From: Cyanobacteria bacterium UBA2566
Lineage (GTDB): Bacteria > Cyanobacteriota > Cyanobacteriia > Cyanobacteriales > Desertifilaceae
DNA: 64,000 nucleotides
Assembly (NCBI GenBank): GCA_002340255.1
Contig: DDLS01000062.1
Location: 62,001 to 126,000, forward strand
Direction: 5' to 3'
Under the pieces are notes generated by a model. That model worked only from the letters and a program-made list of their open reading frames with translations. It was not told the origin of the DNA and searched no databases. The translations under genes were made by a program, and so were the position numbers. Within the stretch, counting starts at the first letter, position 1; each line of letters begins with the position of its first letter. Shown here piece by piece: positions 25,512 to 33,997 of the stretch.

Positions 25512-25997
25512 ATGTTTTCTCACATTGCCTTAGTCTCGATTATGACTCTGTTCTCGATTGAGTCCTTACCCACCATCGCGTCTACGACTGACGTATTCAA
25601 TCCACGCCATGAGCAAAATTCATCTCAGACTAAAGAAGTTGAAGAGAGAGCCAAAATCCAAGCCTTACTCGACGAAAACTTAAACGCTATCAATGCGGAA
25701 AATGTTGAGAGATATATGAACACGATGCACCCGGATTCTCCCCAATGGGAAATCACACGACAAACGGTTCTCTCTTCCATTGATTTAGTGGATTTAAGAT
25801 ATGAATTTAACGATTGGGAAATTGTTGAACTCACGGGTGATAAAGCTCAAATTATGGCCACTCAAACGACTACCAAAATTGGAGGTGATGCTCAATTTAG
25901 GGATAACCGACTGATCATACTTCATACCTTAAAAAAATCTAAGGGTGAATGGAAATTTTGGACATCGGAGATTCAAAGTATAGAATTTCTGAATTAA
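25512..25997 (+). CDS. Exported NTF2-like protein
   Basis: This 161-residue protein has an N-terminal signal-like segment (FSHIALVSIMTLFSIESLPTIA). The mature part resembles the NTF2/SnoaL cone fold: a helix IQALLDENLNAINAENVE, YMNTMHPDSPQWE, then strands LVDLRYEFNDWEIVEL, AQIMATQTTTKIG and a closing GEWKFWTSEIQSIEF. This fold serves many ligands and enzymes, so no function is implied. It follows the membrane protein by about 80 bases on the same strand. Confidence 0.6.
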   Translation: MFSHIALVSIMTLFSIESLPTIASTTDVFNPRHEQNSSQTKEVEERAKIQALLDENLNAINAENVERYMNTMHPDSPQWEITRQTVLSSIDLVDLRYEFNDWEIVELTGDKAQIMATQTTTKIGGDAQFRDNRLIILHTLKKSKGEWKFWTSEIQSIEFLN

Positions 25998-26060
25998 GAG
26001 ACTTCCCCGATCGTAAGATAACGATCAACTGTTCACTATCAACTCTACACTGTTCATCCA

Positions 26061-26969
26061 ATGAGTAGCCAAACATCAGCAGTCGCAGTTCAAACCATTA
26101 AAGTTACCCTGCTCTTAGCCGGGGGTCATCAGTATACCCTATCTCTGCCCTCCAATTCCCCTATCCTGGTAGCAGTGATGAAAGTCTTGGCTGCCCAAAT
26201 AGGAAACCAGGGAAGCTCTGGCTCTCAATTATTTCAAATTCCCTTAAATGACGATCGCCAGGCGCTGTGTTTTCCCAGTCATCAACTCATTGGAGTCCTC
26301 ACAGAACCACCATTATATGTGCAACAGAAAACACAGCAGATGGCTACTCCTGCACCTCAACCCCCGGCTCCCATATCGAATACCATTACCTCCCGCTTTG
26401 TCCATTTAGATAGCTTCCTGAGTGACGAAGAGTGCGATCGCTTGCTCAAATATGTCAAAAAACGTCAAAAAGATTTCACGAGTACCACTACATCCACTGG
26501 AGAAGCAGACTATCGCTATTCCACCGTTCTCTATCACTTCCCCGAATTCTCCGAGATAATGATTGAACGGATAAAAGGGATGATACCAGAAGTTTTACCC
26601 CAACTCGATCGTCCCCTGTTTGAACCCCACGATGTGGAAGCCCAATTAACCGCCCATAATGATGGTCATTATTTTAGGCTCCATAATGATAATGGTTCTC
26701 CAGATACTGCCACTCGAGAGCTAACCTATGTTTACTATTTCCATAATCAACCCAAAAACTTTAGTGGGGGAGAGCTGCTCCTTTACGACAGTACCATCAA
26801 AAATGGATATTATGCTAAAGCAGATACCTACCAAACGGTTGAACCCCGACATAACAGCATTGTCTTTTTCCTCAGTCGTTATTTACATGAAGTCCTACCC
26901 GTGCGTTGTCCCTCGAAAAAGTTTACCGATAGTCGGTTTACAATTAACGGTTGGGTAAGGCGATCGTAG
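26061..26969 (+). CDS. 2OG-Fe(II) oxygenase (prolyl 4-hydroxylase type)
   Basis: This 302-residue protein has an N-terminal region of about 100 residues found in cyanobacterial homologues and a C-terminal Fe(II)/2-oxoglutarate dioxygenase domain. The iron ligands are the HxD of FRLHNDNG and the distal His of SRYLHEVLPV. The 2-oxoglutarate-binding Arg is expected in DSRFTINGW. FSGGELLLYDS between them is characteristic of the P4Hc group. Such enzymes hydroxylate proline or other residues; the substrate is not evident. The product ends close to another dispersed hairpin repeat. Confidence 0.88.
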   Translation: MSSQTSAVAVQTIKVTLLLAGGHQYTLSLPSNSPILVAVMKVLAAQIGNQGSSGSQLFQIPLNDDRQALCFPSHQLIGVLTEPPLYVQQKTQQMATPAPQPPAPISNTITSRFVHLDSFLSDEECDRLLKYVKKRQKDFTSTTTSTGEADYRYSTVLYHFPEFSEIMIERIKGMIPEVLPQLDRPLFEPHDVEAQLTAHNDGHYFRLHNDNGSPDTATRELTYVYYFHNQPKNFSGGELLLYDSTIKNGYYAKADTYQTVEPRHNSIVFFLSRYLHEVLPVRCPSKKFTDSRFTINGWVRRS

Positions 26970-26991
26970 TAATATCGTCGTAACATAGTGC

Positions 26992-27013
26992 TTCGCGCGG
27001 TTACTGGGTAATG
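26992..27013. repeat. Dispersed GCTTCGCGC hairpin repeat
   Basis: ACATAGTGCTTCGCGCGGTT followed by ACTGGGTAATGG matches the 21545 consensus (TATAGCGCTTCGCGCTAGGTAAT) with several changes. It lies just after the oxygenase gene. Confidence 0.45.
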
Positions 27014-27059
27014 GAAAAACTGTTTTTCATCTTATAGTCCCGATTTCATCCCCATTCAA

Positions 27060-27824
27060 TTAAGTCGGACTATCTGAATCGAGACCTAATTGTGCCAGGC
27101 GTTCTCTTAACTGTTGAATGGTTTGTTCTTTCTCCTCAACCACCGCTTCCGCGCGATTGGCTCTTTCTTGTTGGTTCTCCTTTTCCTGACGTTCGCGATC
27201 GCGCTCTAGTTCAGCCCTCTCTGCCCTTTCCTCTGGAGTCAGATAGCGATTTGTGTTTTCATCATACCAATAGAGCCATTCTCTGGTAATCCCTTGATAA
27301 GTTCCATGCTCTCTACCGATACCTAAATTGAGTTCGGATAACCATACCGGTTCCCCAGATAATAATTGATATTCACCTCCCTTGAGTTGATGAACTTCTA
27401 ACTTCTGTTTGTGTTTCCGTAGGGGATTATAAATGACATAATAGAGAACTCCCAATTGAGCATATTGTTCTTTTTTCTCACTATATTCTCCTCTTCTCGT
27501 TTTCGAGACTACCTCTAACACTAAAGTCGGATTTTTTTGCTCTACCCAGAGAACATAAGATAAGCGTAACCCTTCATCAATAATTCTGGGGACACCAATA
27601 CTCAAAAAACCATCGGGGACAATAGCCGGTTCGTTGGGGTCAGTGTAAATTCCCATATCTACACCAAAAAACCAATCCATTCGCTCTGACCAAATCAAGG
27701 CCAGCACCGCTTCAAGAAGTCCAGGAATTAGATGTTGCAGTTGATTATCCACAGGAGTTTCATCCGAGTCTGGTAAATCTTGAGCTGAGGGTAAGTCAGG
27801 TTTGGGATGGTATTGGAGGTGCAT
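27060..27824 (-). CDS. Uma2 family (putative restriction-endonuclease-fold) protein
   Basis: This 254-residue protein belongs to the Uma2 group, a PD-(D/E)XK-fold family hugely expanded in cyanobacteria. Conserved positions are IYTDPNEPAIVPDGFLSIG, VEQKNPTLVLEVVSKTRRGE and EKKEQYAQLGVLYYVIYNP, which carry the D-E-x-K type active-site pattern. A helical coiled-coil tail (about residues 195-250, highly charged with Glu, Arg and Gln) follows, as in many members. Their biological role is not established. It stands downstream of hflX on the same strand (28 bases). Confidence 0.88.
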   Translation of the reverse strand: MHLQYHPKPDLPSAQDLPDSDETPVDNQLQHLIPGLLEAVLALIWSERMDWFFGVDMGIYTDPNEPAIVPDGFLSIGVPRIIDEGLRLSYVLWVEQKNPTLVLEVVSKTRRGEYSEKKEQYAQLGVLYYVIYNPLRKHKQKLEVHQLKGGEYQLLSGEPVWLSELNLGIGREHGTYQGITREWLYWYDENTNRYLTPEERAERAELERDRERQEKENQQERANRAEAVVEEKEQTIQQLRERLAQLGLDSDSPT

Positions 27825-27852
27825 AAGTTCACAAGGAATTTCTCTTTATTCC

Positions 27853-29568
27853 CTAATTTTGATGGGCAGCATAATGAACCAGTTGACCGAGTTTGTGACG
27901 CAGGGTTTCTAAACCCAGACGCGCACTAGCGGAGATAAACAGAGCTTGGGGATAGTTTTCTTGAGCTAGAGCCAGGGTATCGCCATCAACTCGATCGATT
28001 TTATTAAACACCATCAAACTGGGACAAGGTTCGATCGCCAGATCCGATAACAGGGTAGTTACCGACTCCACTTGTTGTTCCCACGCAGGATGGGAGAGAT
28101 CGACCAAATGTAACAGGGCATCCGCTTCAGTGACTTCCTCTAAAGTTGCCCGGAATGCATCCACCAAGGGAGGAGGCAACTCGTGAATAAATCCCACCGT
28201 ATCCGTCATCAGAATGGTTTGCGCGACTCCAGTCACTGCATGGGGAACCACTAACCGACGGGTGGTGGCATCCAGGGTGGCGAACAACCGATCGGCAGTA
28301 TAAACTTCGGCATTGGTGAGAGTATTGAGCAGGGTGGATTTACCGGCATTCGTATAGCCGACAATGGCGATCGCCGGAATTTCCCGATGTTGCCGCTGAT
28401 GACGCAAACGACCTCGGTGAGCTTGCAATTGGTTCACTTCCCGTTGCAAACGAGACAAGTGTCGTGAAATGACCCGCCGCTCGGTCTCTAACTTGGTTTC
28501 CCCCGGGCCTCTAGTTCCAATACCTCCACCCAACCGAGACATCATTTGACCGCGTCCCGTCAACCGAGGCAACATATACTCAAGTTGCGCTAACTCCACC
28601 TGGAGTTTCCCGGCACGGGACTGGGCCCGTTGGGCAAAGATATCTAAAATTACTTCAGTACGGTCTAAGACTCGAATACCAATTTGGGTTTCCAAATTCC
28701 GCACTTGAGCGGGGGATAAATCTCGGTCAAACACCACCAAAGTTGCACCTAGGGTTTGGGCGGTTAAAGCAATATCTGAGACCTTACCCTTGCCGACAAC
28801 GGTTTGGGGATGGGGTTGCGATCTCTTCTGCTGCATGGTCTCTAAGACTATACCGCCAGCCGTTTCCACCAACCGAGCTAACTCTTGCAACCCTTCTGAG
28901 AACCGTTCAGGACTGGCTCGATCCACCTGTAGACCCACCAATAATACCCGGTCTTGCTCCGTATCAACGGCTTGAGCAACCGCTTCTGTGCGAAATTCAT
29001 TTTCCAGTTCTTCTACCAAGTCCAGAAAATCTGAATCGGTCAATTTCTCCAAACTCACGGGAGGAGAAAGAATCCAATTCAGTTGCGGATCGGCGATTAA
29101 ATGGGCGAGATAGACTGATTTAACATAGCCCGTTGCTCCTTTACCCCTACGATAGGAACCCTCACCACTCAGGGTTAAAACCGCTAGAGCATCCAAGCGT
29201 TGCAAAGCCATGGCAGTGAGGGTTGACTTATTGGGCGGAGTCTGCTTCAGTTGAGTCGCAATACAGCGAATACCGCTCAGTCGCTCCATGCCATATCGGG
29301 GCAGTTCCAGAGGGGGGATCTGGGTTTGGTGGGGACTACCGACTCCTACGCGAATGACTTGCCCGCGACGGTTAATGTAGCTACAGACGGGTTGATTAAT
29401 TTCTGAACTGATGGCAGCAACACGCTGGGCAAATTCAGATGTCGTTAGGCGATCGCCCGGTAGCCGTTGATGATACAACCGTTGCAATTGTTTGAGTTGA
29501 CTCGGCTTTAATCCTTGAATGTTGCCGTAGATAGTATCGATAGGCTCTCTCTCCCTGAGCAGTTGCAC
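27853..29568 (-). CDS. hflX: GTPase HflX
   Basis: HflX is a ribosome-associated GTPase that splits stalled 70S ribosomes under stress. The 571-residue protein has an N-terminal HflX domain with the GTPase-binding region VVGKGKVSDIALTAQTLGA, the GGIGTRGPGETKLETERR motif, a coiled-coil linker and a C-terminal G domain: G1 GYTNAGKST, G3 DTVGF and G4 NKID. The frame starts at GTG (29568); no ATG fits the conserved N-terminus, so a non-ATG start is likely, with a poor Shine-Dalgarno sequence. The extra N-terminal region (about 150 residues) is usual in cyanobacterial HflX. It is downstream of the AMIN gene. Confidence 0.95.
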   Translation of the reverse strand: MQLLREREPIDTIYGNIQGLKPSQLKQLQRLYHQRLPGDRLTTSEFAQRVAAISSEINQPVCSYINRRGQVIRVGVGSPHQTQIPPLELPRYGMERLSGIRCIATQLKQTPPNKSTLTAMALQRLDALAVLTLSGEGSYRRGKGATGYVKSVYLAHLIADPQLNWILSPPVSLEKLTDSDFLDLVEELENEFRTEAVAQAVDTEQDRVLLVGLQVDRASPERFSEGLQELARLVETAGGIVLETMQQKRSQPHPQTVVGKGKVSDIALTAQTLGATLVVFDRDLSPAQVRNLETQIGIRVLDRTEVILDIFAQRAQSRAGKLQVELAQLEYMLPRLTGRGQMMSRLGGGIGTRGPGETKLETERRVISRHLSRLQREVNQLQAHRGRLRHQRQHREIPAIAIVGYTNAGKSTLLNTLTNAEVYTADRLFATLDATTRRLVVPHAVTGVAQTILMTDTVGFIHELPPPLVDAFRATLEEVTEADALLHLVDLSHPAWEQQVESVTTLLSDLAIEPCPSLMVFNKIDRVDGDTLALAQENYPQALFISASARLGLETLRHKLGQLVHYAAHQN

Positions 29569-29670
29569 AAGATAAAACAGATGTTACCCCCATAGGGATA
29601 ACACGATTGTAGTATATCGATTCGGTCCGATTGTCTTTAGCGATAAATTTTAATGGAAATCTGGCCGCCA

Positions 29671-30795
29671 TCATAAGCGAATCTCGATGATCTGTCCGGG
29701 TTGAATAATTACCGGCAGATTGGGATTGACAGAAGTCAGACGATCCGATCTTCCTTGAATGGGAAAAGTACGGTCAGACCCCAGAATAATCGCAGTAGCT
29801 CGGAAGCGACTCTGTTGGCCTTGGGTTTCAAATTGCCCAATTACCCGTGTTCCTACGGGGATCAGTAAACTCCCCTGCCGATCTATGATGGCTTCATGAA
29901 CAATTAACACTTCTTGTAAGGGAATACCAGGAGTGAGGTAAATGCTCTCCTGGCCTGGATAGCGCAATCTTAAACGAGTTCCGCGAGGCAGAGAATCTCT
30001 AGGATTCTGAGCAATTCTGGTTCCTGAATTAGACGAGGGCAAATCTTGCCCAAACTCGATGGTAGGAATCACTGTGGAGCGGATAGGGGGCACATCCAAA
30101 CTGGGAGCAGGAGCTTGAGGGAGCGATCGCCTTCTGATTCCGACTAAATCCGGTGTTGTTTCTACGGATGCCGGTTGCGTCACCAGGGAAGCGGCTGATG
30201 CTCCAGGGGTGGGTTCTTCCGCATTGCCAGTTGGCGCTTGGGACTGACGGGGAAATAGGGGAGGAACCGAGACGAGGGGCTGATTCGCTGAGGGTTCAAA
30301 CGTGGCTGGAGGGAGGGTTAGGGCTGATGTTGACCGATCTTGAGTAATCAAGGGACGAATTACGGTTCTATAGAATCCAGCAGATGTGGGAGAGGATTCG
30401 ATCTCCACTGATTCTGGGGCTAATGTCACCCCAGGAGACAAATATAAAATCAACTGTGTTTCATCGGATTCCAAAGTTTCTAAGGAAATTTCCTGAACTA
30501 ATCCAGAGTAAAAATTGCGATCCGTAGGTACTTGAATTTCTGTATCCGGTAATTCTAAAATAATTCTCAGGGGATTCTCGACAACGAAGTAGCGAGGTGT
30601 TATTTTTCCTTGGAAGATTAACTCCAATTGAGTCTTCAGTGGGTCATATTGCCATTGTCTGAGTTCGGCAGCTAGAGCGGGAAAAGCCAGGAAGGATAAG
30701 GCGATCGCTCCAATCCACCCTAAGTAATTCAGGACAATGTTGAGTGGAGACCTCCAAAGTCTCCGATTTAATGCTTGAATTTGTCTGTAATTCAT
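29671..30795 (-). CDS. AMIN-domain exported protein with a VirB10/TrbI-like C-terminus
   Basis: This 374-residue protein has an N-terminal signal/anchor (SPLNIVLNYLGWIGAIALSF) and an AMIN domain (about 55-145: LRQWQYDPLKTQLELIFQGK, RYFVVENPLRIILELPDT). AMIN domains direct proteins to the septum or periplasm and bind peptidoglycan. A Ser/Pro/Thr-rich linker (about 155-270) follows. The last 100 residues (TRLRLRYPGQESIYLTPG, LLIPVGTRVIGQFETQG, FRATAIILG) look like the TrbI/VirB10 fold. The ATG at 30795 is preferred over a GTG nine codons upstream because AAAGGTG lies before it. It could be a periplasmic or cell-wall scaffold. Confidence 0.75.
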   Translation of the reverse strand: MNYRQIQALNRRLWRSPLNIVLNYLGWIGAIALSFLAFPALAAELRQWQYDPLKTQLELIFQGKITPRYFVVENPLRIILELPDTEIQVPTDRNFYSGLVQEISLETLESDETQLILYLSPGVTLAPESVEIESSPTSAGFYRTVIRPLITQDRSTSALTLPPATFEPSANQPLVSVPPLFPRQSQAPTGNAEEPTPGASAASLVTQPASVETTPDLVGIRRRSLPQAPAPSLDVPPIRSTVIPTIEFGQDLPSSNSGTRIAQNPRDSLPRGTRLRLRYPGQESIYLTPGIPLQEVLIVHEAIIDRQGSLLIPVGTRVIGQFETQGQQSRFRATAIILGSDRTFPIQGRSDRLTSVNPNLPVIIQPGQIIEIRL

Positions 30796-30912
30796 ATCAC
30801 ACCTTTTTGAGCGAATAATCACAAGTTGATTAGGGTATTGTCACATCAAGATTTCATGAATTTTTAGATACTAATAGATAGAGTTGCGTAAACCTAGGGG
30901 GGAAACGATGCT

Positions 30913-32355
30913 ATGTACTTGTATGAACACTATTCAAAACCTGAGACCCATATTCGACGGATGAATTTTTCTGAGGGCATTGACCCCCGCTCAACCCCCA
31001 ATATCCATCAAAGATTGGTAAAACGAACCCAACAAATGGCCCAAGCTAACTTAGAGTTAGCGGATGAGGTTGCCAAACGGAGGCAGGCAGAAGAAAAATA
31101 TCGCTCCATGTTTGAGAATGCCATGGAGGGAATGTTTCAAAGCACTCCAGAGGGTGAGTTAATCAGTGCGAACCCGGCTCTGGCTGGGATTTATGGTTAT
31201 TCTACTGTAGAAGCTCTGAAGAATGAGGGAATTCGGGTAGGAGATCTGTCTGTCGATAGAGACCGTCGCCAGGAGTTTGTAGAGCAATTAACGAAATACG
31301 GACAGGTGTGGGATTTTGAATCCCAAATTCGCCAACCGGATGGCCAAGTGATTTGGATTTCAGAAACGGCTAGGGAAGTGCGGAATCCGGCAGGAATCCT
31401 TCTATATTATGAAGGGATGGTTCAGAATATCACCGATCGCAAACAAGCAGAATTGGCACTTAAAGAGTCAGAGGCTTCTTATCGTCAACAGTCCGAAGCG
31501 CTGCAACAAGCTTTAGAGCAAGTAAAACTAGCCCAAAGTCAATTAGTACAACAGGACAAAATGTCTTCCTTGGGACAGTTGGTTGCGGGGGTGGCCCATG
31601 AAATTAATAATCCAGTGAGTTTTGTCTGTGGGAATTTGACCCACGCGATCGCCTATACTCAAGACTTGTTAGAGTTAGTGACACTCTACCAAAACCAATA
31701 TCCAGAACCTGGGGCCGAAATTCAACAGGCCCAAGAGAATCTGGATGTAGAGTTTCTGGTGGCAGATTTACCCCAAGTTCTTGCTTCTATGGAAGTGGGA
31801 GCCAACCGCATTAATCAACTGGTTCGGAGTTTGCGTCATTTTTCCCGTGCAGACGATCAAACTCTGCAACCGGTTGATTTGCATGAAGGTTTGGATAGCA
31901 CCTTGATGATTTTACATAATCGCTTGAAAGCGAAAGGCAGTCAACCGGAGATTGTAGTACAGAAACACTATGGTGAAATTCCGCAGGTTGTGGGATATGG
32001 GGGACAACTCAATCAAGTTTTCATGAACTTGTTAAGTAATGCGATCGATGCGATCGAAGAAAGACTCGAACAAGGGGGGTATAAGACGGAAGATCCCCAG
32101 ATTCAGATTACGACTTCCTTATCTTCTAGCGATCGCGTAGAGATTCGCATTGCTGATAATGGTACAGGTATGACTCCAGAGGTTCAAGAGAAAGTGTTTA
32201 AAACCTACTTTACCACCAAGCCCCTGGGCAAAGGAACAGGATTGGGACTATCTCTAAGTCAACAAATTATCACTGAACGCCATAATGGACAGTTGCGATG
32301 TGAATCTCAACCGGGTAAAGGAACAGCATTCATTATTGCGTTAGCGCTTAGATAA
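30913..32355 (+). CDS. PAS-domain sensor histidine kinase
   Basis: This 480-residue cytoplasmic kinase has a coiled-coil entry, a PAS domain (about 60-185, ending VQNITDRKQ), a coiled coil and a kinase core. The H-box is LVAGVAHEINNPVSF with phospho-acceptor His229. The ATPase domain shows the N-box QVFMNLLSNAIDAI, the G1 box IADNGTGM and the G2 box GKGTGLGLSLSQ. No receiver or adjacent regulator is present. Kinase core and linker are closely similar to the kinase at 11092, including the YPEPxxx acidic segment after the H-box. The ATG at 30913 is used; MNFSEG at 30961 is an alternative. Confidence 0.9.
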   Translation: MYLYEHYSKPETHIRRMNFSEGIDPRSTPNIHQRLVKRTQQMAQANLELADEVAKRRQAEEKYRSMFENAMEGMFQSTPEGELISANPALAGIYGYSTVEALKNEGIRVGDLSVDRDRRQEFVEQLTKYGQVWDFESQIRQPDGQVIWISETAREVRNPAGILLYYEGMVQNITDRKQAELALKESEASYRQQSEALQQALEQVKLAQSQLVQQDKMSSLGQLVAGVAHEINNPVSFVCGNLTHAIAYTQDLLELVTLYQNQYPEPGAEIQQAQENLDVEFLVADLPQVLASMEVGANRINQLVRSLRHFSRADDQTLQPVDLHEGLDSTLMILHNRLKAKGSQPEIVVQKHYGEIPQVVGYGGQLNQVFMNLLSNAIDAIEERLEQGGYKTEDPQIQITTSLSSSDRVEIRIADNGTGMTPEVQEKVFKTYFTTKPLGKGTGLGLSLSQQIITERHNGQLRCESQPGKGTAFIIALALR

Positions 32356-32362
32356 GCAATTA

Positions 32363-32965
32363 TCAATTGCCGTTACTATATCGCTCTTGTGCCCAGGGTT
32401 CCCCGCGACGATGATAGCCATTACTCTCCCAAAAGCCCAACTCTTCGCGATCGAGAAATTCTAAACCATGAATCCACTTGGTGCTTTTCCAAGCATATAA
32501 ATGGGGGATGACGAGGCGAACGGGGCCCCCATGGTCTGCGGATAGAGGTTCACCAAACAGAGTGTGTGCAAAGAAGTTATCTTCTTTTAAGAAATCCTCC
32601 AGAGTCAGATTAGTGGTATATCCTCCATAGGCATGTTGCATCAGATGGGTCGTTTTAGGGTCAAGGTCTACCTGTTTCATGAAATCCATGACCCGAACCC
32701 CACGCCATTGCACATCTAGCTTCGACCAGTGGGTAACACAGTGAAAATCCTTGGTGAAGTCATGTTGGGGCATCGCCATTAAGTCGGAGAAGGTGAAGCT
32801 GACTTCTTTGGCTAATCCCCATACCTTCAATTGCCAGGCATCGGCCGTAACTTCGGGCGTTTCCCCATACGTGAGGACGGGAAACCCTTTACTTAGGTGT
32901 TGCCCAGGTGGAGTGCGATCTTGCAAGGACGGATCGGGTTTGCTGAAAAATTTACCAATTGCCAT
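32363..32965 (-). CDS. Sulfite-oxidase-like molybdopterin oxidoreductase
   Basis: This 200-residue protein has a single molybdopterin-dependent catalytic domain of the SUOX/YedY fold. The active-site Cys is in DFHCVTHWSKLDVQWRGV, and the cofactor-binding GGYTTNLTLEDFLKEDN, LSADHGGPVRLVIPHLYAWK and WIHGLEFL are present. No twin-arginine signal is seen, so it is probably cytosolic, unlike MsrP. Its substrate is unknown; plant/bacterial relatives oxidise sulfite or reduce methionine sulfoxide. Upstream are a toxin-antitoxin pair and a short featureless gap (32966-33110). Confidence 0.88.
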   Translation of the reverse strand: MAIGKFFSKPDPSLQDRTPPGQHLSKGFPVLTYGETPEVTADAWQLKVWGLAKEVSFTFSDLMAMPQHDFTKDFHCVTHWSKLDVQWRGVRVMDFMKQVDLDPKTTHLMQHAYGGYTTNLTLEDFLKEDNFFAHTLFGEPLSADHGGPVRLVIPHLYAWKSTKWIHGLEFLDREELGFWESNGYHRRGEPWAQERYSNGN

Positions 32966-33110
32966 ACCACAAAGCGTTGAGGGTTTTCCTCTCCATCATA
33001 ATCAAGATCGCATCCCGAACCCATCAGAATGCAATCTTTTTCTTCACTTTGCAGGTGCGATCTCGTTTCTGGAAAGGGAGCGAGTGCGATCTCGCTGCAC
33101 TCCTGAGTTG

Positions 33111-33509
33111 CTACATCAGCAAATCTGTTCGCTCTGGATATCGTCGAATCGAACCATCAATTGTAGCTAATTGTGCTTGGTATTCTATCGCTGTGGCTAT
33201 AATCATGCGGTCAAACGGATCTCGATGAATTGCTGATAGCTGTACTGCACGAGAAGCAATCTCTGGAGTCAGAGGAAAAAGAGAAATTCCGGAGGGATCT
33301 AAAGCTTCTTGGAACCAGAGATCGAGAGTACAGGGCAATGATAACCGTCCGCGTTGCTCTGCCAAAGCCACTTCGTAGCAAGATACGGAAGCAACAGCGA
33401 CTAACTCTGCTGTTGAAATCGTTTCTACCCAAGTAGCAGGAAACTGTTCCCATTGAAGATTCACAAACCAGATCCAGATGTGGGTATCTAAGAGAATTAT
33501 TTCAGGCAT
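33111..33509 (-). CDS. PIN-domain toxin (VapC-like)
   Basis: This 132-residue PIN-domain ribonuclease has the first acidic residue in LLDTHIWIWF, a middle acidic region (SVSCYEVALAEQRGR) and the C-terminal DPFDRMIIATA with the two conserved Asp. VapC-type toxins cut tRNA or rRNA. The ATG at 33509 was chosen (MPEIILLDT); a TTG two codons upstream is the alternative. It overlaps the preceding antitoxin gene by 13 bases, as usual for type II pairs. Confidence 0.88.
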   Translation of the reverse strand: MPEIILLDTHIWIWFVNLQWEQFPATWVETISTAELVAVASVSCYEVALAEQRGRLSLPCTLDLWFQEALDPSGISLFPLTPEIASRAVQLSAIHRDPFDRMIIATAIEYQAQLATIDGSIRRYPERTDLLM

Positions 33510-33715
33510 TCCCAATCGTTTTCATTAACAATAGGACTGACCAAATCTCCTGTAATTTTAGCTTTGCCTGCAATCAAGGGTGAAGGTTGGCGGCGTTTTC
33601 CAGTGGAGCTAGGAAACTCTTCCAGAATAGAAATGGCAATGCGAGCTGAATGAATGGGAGGCTTTTGAGTCAACCACACAATTTTACCATTTTGATATAA
33701 AGCTTCGTATTGCAT
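33497..33715 (-). CDS. Antitoxin of the PIN-domain pair
   Basis: This 72-residue protein overlaps the PIN toxin gene by 13 bases. It begins MQYEALYQNGKIVWLTQKP and ends GKAKITGDLVSPIVNENDW, a short conserved tail that typically binds the PIN toxin. An intermediate segment (SARIAISILEEFPSSTGK) may form the DNA-binding helix. The ATG at 33715 is supported by GAGAG just upstream; a TTG at 33730 is the alternative. It is likely the first gene of the operon and represses it. Confidence 0.75.
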   Translation of the reverse strand: MQYEALYQNGKIVWLTQKPPIHSARIAISILEEFPSSTGKRRQPSPLIAGKAKITGDLVSPIVNENDWECLK

Positions 33716-33859
33716 AAGTTTCTCTCTCAATGGGGTGAACTCGCTAGAGATATCATAACTCCCAGAAACGACACCTCAAGATTAGACTGCCACATCCTTC
33801 CACTTCCAGCCTACGCTAAAGCCAATCTTCCAAGATCAAATCTTCTTAATTGGACATAG

Positions 33860-33952
33860 TTAGGATGTCGCAATAATAAGGGATCGAGTCACTACAATCG
33901 AATTTCTCTTCACCAGTGCAGTAATAATATTCGTATCGAGCAAATAACCCAA
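33860..33952 (-). pseudogene. Remnant of a second PIN-domain toxin gene
   Basis: Reading leftwards gives LGYLLDTNIITALVKRN, the characteristic start of a VapC/PIN toxin (YLLDTNIxxxLV), then IVVTRSLIIATS and a TAA at 33862-33860. The rest of the domain (about 100 residues) is missing. It starts at TTG or an earlier position with no clean start codon. The LIIATS end resembles a fragment of the C-terminal DxLIIAT motif, as if the middle was deleted. It lies 145 bases upstream of the intact PIN pair on the same strand. Confidence 0.45.
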
Positions 33953-33963
33953 TCCTCGGTTTA

Positions 33964-33985
33964 GTGTGTCTAAAATTAGACACAC
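33964..33985. repeat. 22-base perfect palindrome upstream of rpmF stop
   Basis: GTGTGTCTAA and TTAGACACAC are perfect inverted repeats with a two-base centre, 13 bases beyond the rpmF stop. It may be an rpmF terminator without a T tract or an operator left from a lost toxin-antitoxin unit. Confidence 0.6.
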
Positions 33986-33997
33986 AATGGATACCGT

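Larger units (their letters stand above)
33716..33997. other. Intergenic region with PIN remnant and palindrome
   Basis: This 282-base gap between the antitoxin and rpmF holds a truncated PIN-domain remnant (33860-33952) and a 22-base palindrome (33964-33985). Nothing else can be supported. Confidence 0.5.

Noticed and set aside
28743..29123. Plus-strand 126-residue frame inside hflX
   Set aside because: It is antisense to the well-conserved hflX gene and has shadow composition.
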